The notes under the pieces were generated by a model. It searched no databases. It saw only the letters and a list, made by a program, of their open reading frames with translations, and had not been told where the DNA came from. A stretch of 12,646 nucleotides of DNA. Origin: an uncultured Pelagibacteraceae bacterium (GTDB lineage: Bacteria; Pseudomonadota; Alphaproteobacteria; Pelagibacterales; Pelagibacteraceae). Both the position numbers and the translations under genes were made by a program. Shown in pieces: positions 5,825 through 12,646 of the stretch (the first letter of the stretch is position 1; each line of letters starts with the position of its first letter). The DNA lies in contig CACANV010000014.1 of the NCBI GenBank assembly GCA_902533955.1, positions 1 through 12,646 on the forward strand, given 5' to 3'.

Positions 5825-6901
5825 TTAAGAAAGTCTTACTCCTGCACCTTTTAAAAATTTTGCATTTTCATCTAAAGCAAGTCTTGGATTTGCAGGTAAG
5901 TCTAAGTTACTAAATTGTTTTAATTTGAATTTTTCTAATCCTACCATAGCTATCATCGCAGCATTATCACCACATAATTTTAAGTCTGGAAATATAGCAT
6001 TAAAATTAAATTCTTTGCTTACTTCATTTATTTTATTTCTTATACCTTGATTTGCTGCTACGCCACCAGCTACAACAAAATTGAATTTTTTCAAATGATT
6101 ATTTTTTTTGAATTCATAAAAAGCTTTTTTTGTTTTTTCATATAAAATTTCCTCAATGGTTTTTTGAAATGAAGCAGCAAGATCATATTTTTCTTGATCT
6201 GAATTAATTTTTTTTGTTATTCTTAAAATAGCAGTTTTTAATCCAGCAAAAGATAAATTACATCCACCCTTATTTATTATAGGTTTTGGAAGATAAAATT
6301 TATTTGGATTTCCTTTTTTAGCAAATTCTTCTATTTTTGGTCCACCAGGAAATTCTATACCCAAAAGTTTTGCAGTTTTATCGTACGCTTCTCCGAGCGC
6401 ATCATCTATAGTTGTTCCCAATCTTTTGTAATCTCCTAATCCATTTACACTTAAATATTGACTATGACCCCCAGAAATTAAAAGAAGTAAATATGGATAG
6501 TCTAGATCACAGTGTAATTTTGGACTTAATGCATGTCCTTCTAAATGGTTAACTCCAATAAAAGGTATGTTGAGAGAAGAAGCAATTGATTTACCAAAAT
6601 TAAGACCTACTGTTAAACAAACAACTAATCCTGGACCGGCAGTTGCAGCAACTGCAGATATTTCCTTTATATTGATACCACTTTCTTCAATTGATTTTTT
6701 TGCAATTAAGTCAATTTTTTCAACATGATCTCTCGCTGCCAATTCGGGCACAACTCCTCCAAATTCTTTATGAGTATCAAACTGGCTTGAAACTATATTT
6801 GATAAGATTTTGGGATTTGTACCACTACTTTCTTGTATTAAGGATATAGCTGTTTCATCACAGCTTGTTTCTATTCCTAAAATTATTGGTTTTTTAGCCA
6901 T
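5825..6901 (-). CDS. tsaD: tRNA N6-adenosine threonylcarbamoyltransferase TsaD
   Basis: TsaD (formerly Gcp/YgjD) transfers threonylcarbamoyl from threonylcarbamoyl-AMP to A37 of ANN-decoding tRNAs, with TsaB and TsaE, in the cytoplasm. The 358-residue product carries the family motifs: G-I-E-T-S-C-D-E-T (9-17), G-G-V-V-P-E-L-A-A-R (48-57), the metal-binding H119-L-E-G-H123, L-I-S-G-G-H-S (141-147), D-D-A-L-G-E-A-Y-D (166-174), P-G-G-P (185-188), S-F-A-G-L-K-T (217-223), A-G-G-V-A-A-N (278-284) and C-G-D-N-A-A-M (310-316, Asp312 the usual ligand). It is slightly longer than the E. coli protein (337). The ATG at 6901 gives the canonical N-terminus. It is divergent from hemC across 58 bases, an arrangement common in alphaproteobacteria. 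No anomaly seen. Confidence 0.97.
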   Translation of the reverse strand: MAKKPIILGIETSCDETAISLIQESSGTNPKILSNIVSSQFDTHKEFGGVVPELAARDHVEKIDLIAKKSIEESGINIKEISAVAATAGPGLVVCLTVGLNFGKSIASSLNIPFIGVNHLEGHALSPKLHCDLDYPYLLLLISGGHSQYLSVNGLGDYKRLGTTIDDALGEAYDKTAKLLGIEFPGGPKIEEFAKKGNPNKFYLPKPIINKGGCNLSFAGLKTAILRITKKINSDQEKYDLAASFQKTIEEILYEKTKKAFYEFKKNNHLKKFNFVVAGGVAANQGIRNKINEVSKEFNFNAIFPDLKLCGDNAAMIAMVGLEKFKLKQFSNLDLPANPRLALDENAKFLKGAGVRLS

Positions 6902-6959
6902 AAAAAATTTTTTCTTATTAATACAATTAAACTATAAGAATGTAATAAAAATAAAATTT
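6902..6959. promoter_or_regulatory. Divergent tsaD / hemC promoter region
   Basis: These 58 bases separate the start codons of tsaD (leftward) and hemC (rightward) and are almost entirely A/T. Promoters for both genes are expected in or next to this spacer because no other gap is available. TATAAG/TATAGT-like -10 candidates can be picked on each strand near 6930-6940, but with this base composition I cannot single out true boxes. No Shine-Dalgarno site stands out before either start. Confidence 0.4.
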
Positions 6960-7871
6960 ATGGAAAGTAGAAAAATTACGATTGGTTCTAGGGGAAGCAA
7001 GTTAGCTTTGATTTATGCGGAAAAAGTAATGAATGAGCTGGATAAAGTTTTTACAAAAAAAATAAAATTAAAAAAAATTATAACTGGTGGTGATAAAAAT
7101 CAAAAAGATAGATTATCTAATTTAGGTGGCAAGGGATTATTTTCAAAAAAGATTGAAGATGAGTTATTAAACAAAAAAATTGATATAGCTGTTCACGCTT
7201 TAAAGGATATGCCATCTCAAGAGACGAAAGGTTTAATTACTAATTATTTTTTAAAAAGAAACTCTCCAAATGAAGTTTTAATTAGTAAAAAAAAAATAAA
7301 ATTTGAAAATCTTAAACCGAATTCTATAATTGGAACCTCATCTTATAGACGCGAATATCAACTTAAAAAAAAAAGATCTGATTTAAACTATAAATTGATA
7401 AGAGGAAATGTAGATACAAGGATAAAAAAACTTGAAGATGGTAAATATGATGCAATTATATTATCCAAAGCTGGAATTGATGCTTTAAAACTTAATTATA
7501 AAATTTCACAGGAGTTTAGTGTTGAGGAATTAATACCATGTGCTGGACAAGGTATTATTGCAATCCAGTGTAGAGATGATGACCAAGAAATAAAAAATTT
7601 ATTAGAAATGATTAATGATAATGATACTCGAATAATTGCAAATGCTGAGAGAGAGGTATTAAAAATTCTTGAAGGAGATTGTGATACTGCTATAGGAATT
7701 TATGCAAAAATTGAAGGTGAAAATATTAATTTAATGTCTGAACTTTTTTCTGTAGATGGTAATGATAGGTATTTTATTAAGGAGTTGAAAAATAAAAATT
7801 TAATCTCAGATTTAAGCAAAAATATTGGGGAACAATTAAAAATAAAATCAAAAGGTTCTTATAAAAGATAA
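6960..7871 (+). CDS. hemC: Porphobilinogen deaminase (hydroxymethylbilane synthase)
   Basis: HemC condenses four porphobilinogen units to hydroxymethylbilane in tetrapyrrole (heme) synthesis. I take the ATG at 6960 because M-E-S-R-K-I-T-I-G-S-R-G-S-K-L-A-L gives the standard N-terminus; the open frame reaches back to 6810 but that part is antisense to tsaD. The 303-residue product shows G-G-K-G-L-F-S-K-K-I-E (56-66), V-H-A-L-K-D-M-P with catalytic Asp83 (78-85), R-G-N-V-D-T-R (148-154), C-A-G-Q-G (194-198), and L-E-G-D-C-D-T-A-I-G with Cys241, the dipyrromethane cofactor attachment site. Length is normal (E. coli 313). hemD begins one base after its stop, so the two are co-transcribed and the next pathway step is encoded directly downstream. 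Confidence 0.96.
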   Translation: MESRKITIGSRGSKLALIYAEKVMNELDKVFTKKIKLKKIITGGDKNQKDRLSNLGGKGLFSKKIEDELLNKKIDIAVHALKDMPSQETKGLITNYFLKRNSPNEVLISKKKIKFENLKPNSIIGTSSYRREYQLKKKRSDLNYKLIRGNVDTRIKKLEDGKYDAIILSKAGIDALKLNYKISQEFSVEELIPCAGQGIIAIQCRDDDQEIKNLLEMINDNDTRIIANAEREVLKILEGDCDTAIGIYAKIEGENINLMSELFSVDGNDRYFIKELKNKNLISDLSKNIGEQLKIKSKGSYKR

Positions 7872-7872
7872 A

Positions 7873-8571
7873 ATGCATATATTATTAACTAGACCTCTTG
7901 AAGATAGTAAAGAATTAATTTTAAAGTTTACTTCATTAGGACATAAAGTTTCTCATCTCCCAGTAATTAAAATTGAAAAAGTTCAATATGATGAGCCAGA
8001 ATATAATAAGTTTAAAGGAATAATATTTACTAGTTCAAACTCAATAAAAAATTTGAATACTTCTAAGATTGACAAAAATATTAATTGTTTTTGTGTAGGA
8101 TCTTCAACTGAAAAGATCGCAAAGCAAATTGGTTTTCAAAAAATTTTTTGTGCTGAAGGAAATGTAAATAATTTAAAAGAAATTATTTTACAAAATTTTG
8201 ATCCAAAAGTTGGTTCTCTTGTATATGTAAGTGGTGAAATTATATCTGTAAATCTTGATGAAGATTTAATCTCTGAGGGATATGTAGTAAAAAGAATAAT
8301 CAATTATACTGTAAAACCGATTGAAGAAATAAACGATGAATTTATAAAAGATCTTAAAAAAACAATACCTGACATAGTTTTTGTTTATTCTGAAAATAGT
8401 GCTAGAAATTTTATTAATTTATTAAAAAAATATAGTTTAGTAGATGAATGGATGGAAACTAATTTAATGTGTTTAGGAGAAAAAGCATCATCTGTGTTAA
8501 ATGAGATCAAATGGAAAAAAATATTTTTATTTAATCCTGGTGAAGAGGAGTTTTTGCTATATAAAATTTAA
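7873..8571 (+). CDS. hemD: Uroporphyrinogen-III synthase
   Basis: HemD cyclises hydroxymethylbilane with inversion of ring D to uroporphyrinogen III. The family is poorly conserved, so the call rests on position after hemC plus weak family marks. These are the N-terminal I-L-L-T-R-P (3-8), F-T-S-S-N-S (51-56, the usual T-S-x-N/R-A-V region), V-G-S-S-T (76-80), a Y-V-S-G-E segment (116-120), R-x-I-x-Y-x-V near 140-146, Y-S-E-N-S-A-R-N-F (175-183) and C-L-G-E-K-A near 200-205. The 232-residue length fits. Start ATG at 7873 is one base after the hemC stop, and the MscS gene begins two bases after its own stop. The C-terminus is slightly short and has a run of acidic residues, which is unremarkable. 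Confidence 0.9.
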   Translation: MHILLTRPLEDSKELILKFTSLGHKVSHLPVIKIEKVQYDEPEYNKFKGIIFTSSNSIKNLNTSKIDKNINCFCVGSSTEKIAKQIGFQKIFCAEGNVNNLKEIILQNFDPKVGSLVYVSGEIISVNLDEDLISEGYVVKRIINYTVKPIEEINDEFIKDLKKTIPDIVFVYSENSARNFINLLKKYSLVDEWMETNLMCLGEKASSVLNEIKWKKIFLFNPGEEEFLLYKI

Positions 8572-8573
8572 AA

Positions 8574-9659
8574 ATGAAAGTTTTTGAAAATTTTACTGAA
8601 TTATTTTTATCTGTATGGAAAAAAGGTATTTTTGGAATAGATTTTTTTCAAATTATTATTGGCTTAATTATTTTTTTCATTTTTTTAGTCTTTAGAGGTT
8701 TAATTAGTAAATTAATAATCAAAAAATTAGAATTAATTTCAAAAAAAACAACAAATAAACTTGATGATACTTTTGTTAAATCAATGGTAGGTCCAGCGAG
8801 ATTTTTGCCTATTGTTTTAGGTGTTTTTTTTGCAAGTTACTATATGTCTTTTTCAGAAGAAATGAGTTCATTTATAGATAATTTAAATAGAACATTAATT
8901 ACCATATTAATTTTTTGGATTATTCATCAAATAGTTGAACCTGTTTCGTATATTTTAAGTGGACTAGATAAAATTTTAACTAGGGAGTTGATTGGTTGGA
9001 TAATTAAATCTTTAAAAATATTAATTTTTATTTTAGGAGCAGCTGCAGTTCTTGAATTGTGGGGAATCAAAATTGGTCCAATTATTGCTGGTTTAGGATT
9101 ATTTGGAGTTGCAGTTGCTTTGGGTGCACAAGATTTATTTAAAAATTTAATTTCTGGGATCTTAGTTTTGGTTGAAAAAAGATTTAAAATGGGGGATTGG
9201 ATAAGAGTTGAAGGAATCATCGAGGGTGTCGTTGAAAGAATAGGTTTCAGATCAACAGTAATTAGAAAATTTGATAAATCATTAGCAATTATTCCAAATT
9301 TTCAATTTGCGGAAAATGCAGTAATAAATGTTAGTCAAACTACAAATTGGTTGATCAGCTGGATGATAACTCTTCAATATGACACAACGGTTGATCAGTT
9401 AAAGACAATTAGAAATCAAATTGAAGAACATATAAATAAAAATGAGGATTTTGATACTTCTATAGGTCTTGCCGTAAGAGTTGATAAATTTTCAGATAGT
9501 TCAATAGATATGTATGTTAGATGTTTTAGCAAAACTGATGATTGGGAAGAATGGCTTTCGGTTAAAGAAAAGTTAGCATTAGAAATAAAACAAATTGTTG
9601 AAAAAAATGGTGCATCATTTGCCTTTCCTAGTCAGTCGATTTATGTTGAAAAAAAATGA
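8574..9659 (+). CDS. MscS-family small-conductance mechanosensitive channel
   Basis: This 361-residue inner-membrane protein probably forms a homoheptameric channel that opens under membrane tension and protects against osmotic downshock. Hydrophobic helices lie at about 22-40, 75-92, 104-124 and 143-162. The pore-lining helix follows at about 165-200, with the Gly/Ala-rich G-L-G-L-F-G-V-A-V-A-L-G-A-Q-D that defines MscS. The beta domain starts with F-K-M-G-D-W-I (204-210) and contains G-V-V-E-R-I-G-F-R-S-T (218-228) and I-P-N-F-Q-F (240-245). It has one or two helices more than E. coli MscS (286 residues). It starts two bases after hemD, and its TGA overlaps the yggT start. No functional link to heme synthesis is evident, so co-transcription may just be genome packing. 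Confidence 0.93.
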   Translation: MKVFENFTELFLSVWKKGIFGIDFFQIIIGLIIFFIFLVFRGLISKLIIKKLELISKKTTNKLDDTFVKSMVGPARFLPIVLGVFFASYYMSFSEEMSSFIDNLNRTLITILIFWIIHQIVEPVSYILSGLDKILTRELIGWIIKSLKILIFILGAAAVLELWGIKIGPIIAGLGLFGVAVALGAQDLFKNLISGILVLVEKRFKMGDWIRVEGIIEGVVERIGFRSTVIRKFDKSLAIIPNFQFAENAVINVSQTTNWLISWMITLQYDTTVDQLKTIRNQIEEHINKNEDFDTSIGLAVRVDKFSDSSIDMYVRCFSKTDDWEEWLSVKEKLALEIKQIVEKNGASFAFPSQSIYVEKK

Positions 9660-9946
9660 TCCCAATATATCTATTAGTTCTTCAATTATTAAAATTGTAT
9701 TCCTACGTTGTAATCGCCAATGTAATTATAAGTTGGTTAATTGCATTTAATGTTTTGAATACATCAAACAGATTTGTTTACTCAATTTTAGAGTTTACTT
9801 ACAAGCTGACAGACCCAATTTATAATCAAATTAGAAGATTTTTACCCAATCTAGGAGCTTTTGATATATCTCCAATAATTCTTCTTTTGTTGATCTGGTT
9901 TATAGAAATGTGTATGTACCACTACGTACGACCATTAATATTTTAA
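9656..9946 (+). CDS. YggT-family integral membrane protein
   Basis: This 96-residue protein has two hydrophobic segments (about 4-32 and 70-93) flanking the conserved loop L-T-D-P-I-Y-N-Q-I-R-R-F-L-P (51-64) and G-A-F-D-I-S-P-I-I (67-75), the YggT/YlmG signature. The family is a small membrane protein conserved in bacteria and chloroplasts, linked to osmotic tolerance, division-site or membrane organisation, without a defined biochemical activity. Its ATG overlaps the TGA of the MscS gene as ATGA (9656-9659), so the two membrane proteins are translationally coupled; both have osmotic associations, which makes a shared role plausible but unproven. folD begins 5 bases after its stop. Single-domain length, about that of one YggT unit. 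Confidence 0.9.
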   Translation: MIPIYLLVLQLLKLYSYVVIANVIISWLIAFNVLNTSNRFVYSILEFTYKLTDPIYNQIRRFLPNLGAFDISPIILLLLIWFIEMCMYHYVRPLIF

Positions 9947-9951
9947 TTATC

Positions 9952-10800
9952 ATGATTTTAATTGACGGAAAAAAAGAAGCAGCAGAATTAAGAGAAGAAC
10001 TAAAAAAAGAAGTTTTAGGTTTGAAAGATAAGTTTAAAAAAATTCCAGGTCTTACAGTTATTTTAATTGGTGATATGGCTCCAAGTCAAATTTATGTTCG
10101 TAATAAAGAAAGATCTGCAAAAGAGGTAGGTTTAAAATCTGAGGTTATTAAATATCCAGAAAGTATAGAAGAACAAATAGTTTTAGAAAAAATTGAGGAG
10201 CTAAATAAAGACAACACAGTATCTGGAATTTTGGTTCAATTACCATTGCCAAAACATATTAGTAAACAAAAAGTAATTGAAACAATTTCTCCAAGCAAAG
10301 ACGTGGATGGACTTCATCCCATGAATGTAGGAAATCTTTCTTCAGGATACCAGGGCTCTATTCCTTGCACTCCTTTAGGGTGCTATTTATTAATAAAAAA
10401 AGTTGAACCTAATCTAACTGGGAAAAAAGCAGTTATGATTGGAAGATCAAATTTAAATGGAAAGGCAATGGCACAACTTTTATTACAAGAAGATTGTACT
10501 GTAACGATCACACACTCAAAAACAAAAAATTTAAAAGATGAATGTTTAGCCGCAGATATTATTGTTGCTGCAGTTGGAATTACTGAACTTGTAAAAGGTG
10601 ATTGGGTTAAAAAAGACGCAATAGTAATTGATGTTGGAATAAACAAAACAGAAAAAGGTATTGTTGGAGATGTGGCATTTGGAGAGGTCTCTAAGGTTGC
10701 AAAAGCTTTAACACCTGTTCCAGGAGGAGTTGGCCCTATGACTATTGCATGCTTGTTAAAAAACACTATCGAGTGCTTTAAAAGATCCCAAAAAAATTAA
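9952..10800 (+). CDS. folD: Methylenetetrahydrofolate dehydrogenase / methenyltetrahydrofolate cyclohydrolase
   Basis: FolD is the bifunctional cytoplasmic enzyme that interconverts 5,10-methylene-, 5,10-methenyl- and 10-formyl-tetrahydrofolate using NADP(H). The start at 9952 gives the standard M-I-L-I-D-G-K; the frame extends back to 9910 but only inside yggT. The 282-residue product contains P-S-Q-I-Y48-V-R-N-K52 with the catalytic Tyr and Lys, L-V-Q-L-P-L-P (94-100), S-K-D-V-D-G-L-H-P (115-123), P-C-T-P-L-G (138-143), the Rossmann G-R-S-N-L-N-G-K (164-171), V-I-D-V-G-I-N (225-231), G-D-V-A-F (239-243) and T-P-V-P-G-G-V-G-P-M-T (254-264). Length is close to E. coli (288). It lies 5 bases after yggT. 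Ordinary in every respect. Confidence 0.97.
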   Translation: MILIDGKKEAAELREELKKEVLGLKDKFKKIPGLTVILIGDMAPSQIYVRNKERSAKEVGLKSEVIKYPESIEEQIVLEKIEELNKDNTVSGILVQLPLPKHISKQKVIETISPSKDVDGLHPMNVGNLSSGYQGSIPCTPLGCYLLIKKVEPNLTGKKAVMIGRSNLNGKAMAQLLLQEDCTVTITHSKTKNLKDECLAADIIVAAVGITELVKGDWVKKDAIVIDVGINKTEKGIVGDVAFGEVSKVAKALTPVPGGVGPMTIACLLKNTIECFKRSQKN

Positions 10801-10808
10801 ATATTACT

Positions 10809-10867
10809 GTGAAAAAGTTAGCAATTTTTATTGTTGTCTTTTAATCTATAACTCTTTTACATTTGCT
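10809..10867 (+). other. Remnant signal-peptide coding segment, out of frame with the MBL hydrolase
   Basis: Nine codons after folD's stop region a GTG (10809) opens V-K-K-L-A-I-F-I-V-V-F and then meets TAA at 10842-10844. In the reading frame of the downstream hydrolase the same DNA continues as L-I-Y-N-S-F-T-F-A directly before Met1. One extra T in the TTTT run at 10839-10842 would join both parts into a standard 20-residue signal peptide with T-F-A cleavage. So this is either a one-base deletion that removed export or a base-calling error. Confidence 0.6.
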
Positions 10868-11866
10868 ATGGAAAAAAGACCTTATCATCATTTACCAGAT
10901 GGAACATTTAGAAATCCTGAGGGATCTCCAGAAAGAAATAAAAATTTTAATTGGTCTTTTAAGAAATTTAATCAAGAAAAGAAAAATTTAGATATGACAG
11001 TTCCAGCAGATCATGTTTTGGATAAATCACAAGTCCTTTCAAGTTTTAATCGACTAAAGAGTGACGATTATATTGGTTGGATTGGACATGCAACTTTTTT
11101 AATTAAATTAGGTGAGACAACAATAATAACTGATCCAGTTTTTTCAAAAAATGCTGGTCCATTAATTTTTGGTCCAAAAAGATTCACCGAGCCTGCTTTG
11201 AATTTAAAGGAATTACCTAAAACTAATTTATTTTTATTAACGCACAATCATTATGACCATCAAGATATGACTACTATTAGAAGGTTTCCATATAAAGATG
11301 CGAAAGTAATGGTTCCACTTAAACTAGGCAAGTATTTTAAAAGATATAAAGATGTAAACGAGATGGATTGGTATGAAGAAATTAGAGTAAATAATGATTT
11401 AAAAGTTACATTTCTTCCAGCTGTGCATTGGTCAAAACGAAGTTTAACAGATACAAATAAAACTTTGTGGGGAAATTTTTTAATTGATTACAAAGGAAAA
11501 AAAATATTGTTTGCTTGTGATACTGGAATTGGAAATATTTATAAAGATTTAGGTGAAAAATATGGTCCAATTGACCTAACGATCATTAATATTGGTGCGT
11601 ATAATTTTTATCCTATGGCACCTTACAAAGATAAATCCACTTATCATACAAATCCAGAAGAAGCATTAAGCATTGCCAGAGATCTAAATAGTAAAAAAGT
11701 TTTAGGAATGCATTGGGGAACATTTGTTTTATCTTTGGAGCCAATTATGGAACCAAGGACAAGATTTAAAGAGAATGCAAAAGAGTATGGCTATAAAGAA
11801 GAGGATGCTTTTATATTCAAAATTGGTGAGTTTCAGTCTTTAAAAAGACTTTTAAACTATAATTAA
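10868..11866 (+). CDS. Metallo-beta-lactamase-fold hydrolase, NAPE-PLD/UlaG-like
   Basis: This 332-residue protein belongs to the MBL-fold group that includes N-acyl-phosphatidylethanolamine phospholipase D. It shows Y-I-G-W-I-G-H-A-T-F (68-77), I-T-D-P-V-F (87-92), the di-zinc motif T-H126-N-H128-Y-D130-H131, L-P-A-V-H187-W, C-D218-T-G, N-I-G-A-Y (241-245), N-P-E-E-A (262-266) and M-H282-W-G-T-F. All expected metal ligands are present, so it should be an active metallohydrolase, perhaps on phospholipids or another phosphodiester; the substrate is not predictable. The first ATG is at 10868, but bases 10809-10867 encode a signal peptide one frame off, so the native protein was probably exported and started at GTG 10809. 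It is the last gene of the hemC-folD run and its stop shares TTAA with the convergent dehydrogenase gene. Confidence 0.9.
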   Translation: MEKRPYHHLPDGTFRNPEGSPERNKNFNWSFKKFNQEKKNLDMTVPADHVLDKSQVLSSFNRLKSDDYIGWIGHATFLIKLGETTIITDPVFSKNAGPLIFGPKRFTEPALNLKELPKTNLFLLTHNHYDHQDMTTIRRFPYKDAKVMVPLKLGKYFKRYKDVNEMDWYEEIRVNNDLKVTFLPAVHWSKRSLTDTNKTLWGNFLIDYKGKKILFACDTGIGNIYKDLGEKYGPIDLTIINIGAYNFYPMAPYKDKSTYHTNPEEALSIARDLNSKKVLGMHWGTFVLSLEPIMEPRTRFKENAKEYGYKEEDAFIFKIGEFQSLKRLLNYN

Positions 11867-12646
11867 TTCTTTTCCATTAACCACAAACTGTCTTCACTTA
11901 AAAAAAAAATTTTTCCTGTTAAAGGATGAACTTGTATATCTCTTATTCTTCCAATTTGATTTTTAAAAATTAAATCTTCTTGAACATTTGATAAATCATC
12001 AAAAATTAATTTTCTCAAAGATTGATCTTTTAAAGATGTGACCAATGCATGACCATTCCATTCATTAAACTCATTGCCTTTATAAATTGTAATTGCGCTT
12101 GTAGCTATTGAGGGAACCCAATACCGAATGGCTTTTGTAAATCCAGGCTTCCATTTAGGACCTATTGGCAGCATTGAATAATTTGTTCCACCCCAACCTA
12201 AAATTTTCCAACCGTAATTTTCACCTTTTTTTATTTTACCAAACCAATCACCACCTCTAGCTCCATGATTACTTGCATAAATTTCTCCATCAAATGGAGA
12301 TAAAGTTAAACCTTGAGGATTACGAACTCCTATTTGATATATCTCAGGTAGCCAATTTGAATTACCTTTAAATTTTGGATTATCATTTGGTATACTTCCA
12401 TCTAAGTGAACTCTAATAATTGTTCCAATATGGTTTGTTGGATCTTGTGCAATCATTCCACCACCTCTTTCACCTGATGAGGCAAATATATAGTCGTCTT
12501 TGATTGCTAGTCTTGATCCAAAATGATAGCCAGATTTTATTGGAGGTTCTGCTCTAAATATATTTTTAAAATCTATTTTATTTCTATTAAATTTCCCTTT
12601 TACAATTGATGTACTTGAAGTTCCTGATCCTCTATTTTCAGAATAA
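11863..12646 (-). CDS. PQQ-dependent sugar (aldose) dehydrogenase, N-terminus cut by window edge
   Basis: The frame is open from the right edge (12645) to TAA at 11863, 260 residues visible; the ATG at 12456 is internal, because the upstream 63 residues continue the family sequence. Visible motifs are the Y-S-E start of a blade, F-R-A-E-P-P-I (30-36), H-F-G-S-R-L (41-46, the His/Arg region at the PQQ site), A-Q-D-P-T-N-H-I-G (66-74), I-G-V-R-N-P-Q-G-L (about 105-113), N-H-G-A-R-G-G-D (126-133) and G-E-N-Y-G-W (about 141-146). This matches the six-bladed beta-propeller GSDH family (YliI/Asd, soluble glucose dehydrogenase), which oxidises aldoses in the periplasm with PQQ. The signal peptide would lie outside the window. 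It converges with the MBL hydrolase, sharing 4 bases. Confidence 0.93.
   Translation of the reverse strand, partial: YSENRGSGTSSTSIVKGKFNRNKIDFKNIFRAEPPIKSGYHFGSRLAIKDDYIFASSGERGGGMIAQDPTNHIGTIIRVHLDGSIPNDNPKFKGNSNWLPEIYQIGVRNPQGLTLSPFDGEIYASNHGARGGDWFGKIKKGENYGWKILGWGGTNYSMLPIGPKWKPGFTKAIRYWVPSIATSAITIYKGNEFNEWNGHALVTSLKDQSLRKLIFDDLSNVQEDLIFKNQIGRIRDIQVHPLTGKIFFLSEDSLWLMEKN

Noticed and set aside
6810..6959. Upstream extension of hemC
   Set aside because: Antisense to the tsaD N-terminus; Met at 6960 gives the standard HemC start.
8927..9220. Minus-strand open frame of 97 codons
   Set aside because: Antisense to the MscS pore-helix region, which is clearly coding on the plus strand.
9910..9951. 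Upstream extension of folD
   Set aside because: Lies inside yggT in another frame; Met at 9952 gives the usual FolD N-terminus.
10383..10766. Minus-strand open frame of 127 codons
   Set aside because: Antisense to the Rossmann domain of folD; no family features.

Overview
The window is a very AT-rich, tightly packed bacterial sequence that reads like a SAR11-type (Pelagibacterales) alphaproteobacterium. This placement is inference from three things: A/T-dominated codon choice, spacers of a few bases with many ATGA overlaps, and a divergent tsaD / hemC-hemD core next to small secreted proteins sharing an MKKLL...LGLL-type signal peptide. I see no rRNA, tRNA, CRISPR array or transposase.

The left half (1-5805) looks like accessory sequence. 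At 1-728, on the minus strand, two small secreted proteins are translationally coupled; the upstream one has a Rap1a/Tai-like cysteine pattern. A gene-free stretch (729-940) carries short tandem repeats. At 941-3544, also minus, a three-gene operon encodes a membrane-anchored ferritin-like di-iron protein, a NodU/CmcH-type carbamoyltransferase and a 53-residue membrane protein resembling DUF5989. Head-to-head with it, and overlapping its 5' end, is a plus-strand gene for an exported SGNH-hydrolase-like protein (to 4439). Two tandem paralogous exported MORN-repeat proteins follow (4468-5805); both end in a glycine-rich tail with a terminal cysteine.

The right half (5825-12646) is mostly housekeeping. 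tsaD (tRNA t6A synthesis) lies on the minus strand. Divergent from it is a plus-strand run of hemC, hemD, an MscS-family channel gene, yggT, folD and an MBL-fold hydrolase gene, with gaps of 1-8 bases or a 4-base overlap. The hydrolase has what looks like a signal peptide broken by one missing T. A PQQ-dependent sugar dehydrogenase gene enters from the right edge on the minus strand and shares its stop bases (TTAA) with the hydrolase gene.

The most interesting part is 941-4439. NodU-like carbamoyltransferase, DUF5989-like peptide and SGNH protein form a recognisable partnership, to my knowledge usually accompanied by SxtJ. Here SxtJ is not visible and a membrane-tethered ferritin-like protein heads the operon. 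A role in modifying a secreted or surface molecule (carbamoylation, oxidation, acyl/ester chemistry) is a hypothesis, not something the sequence proves.
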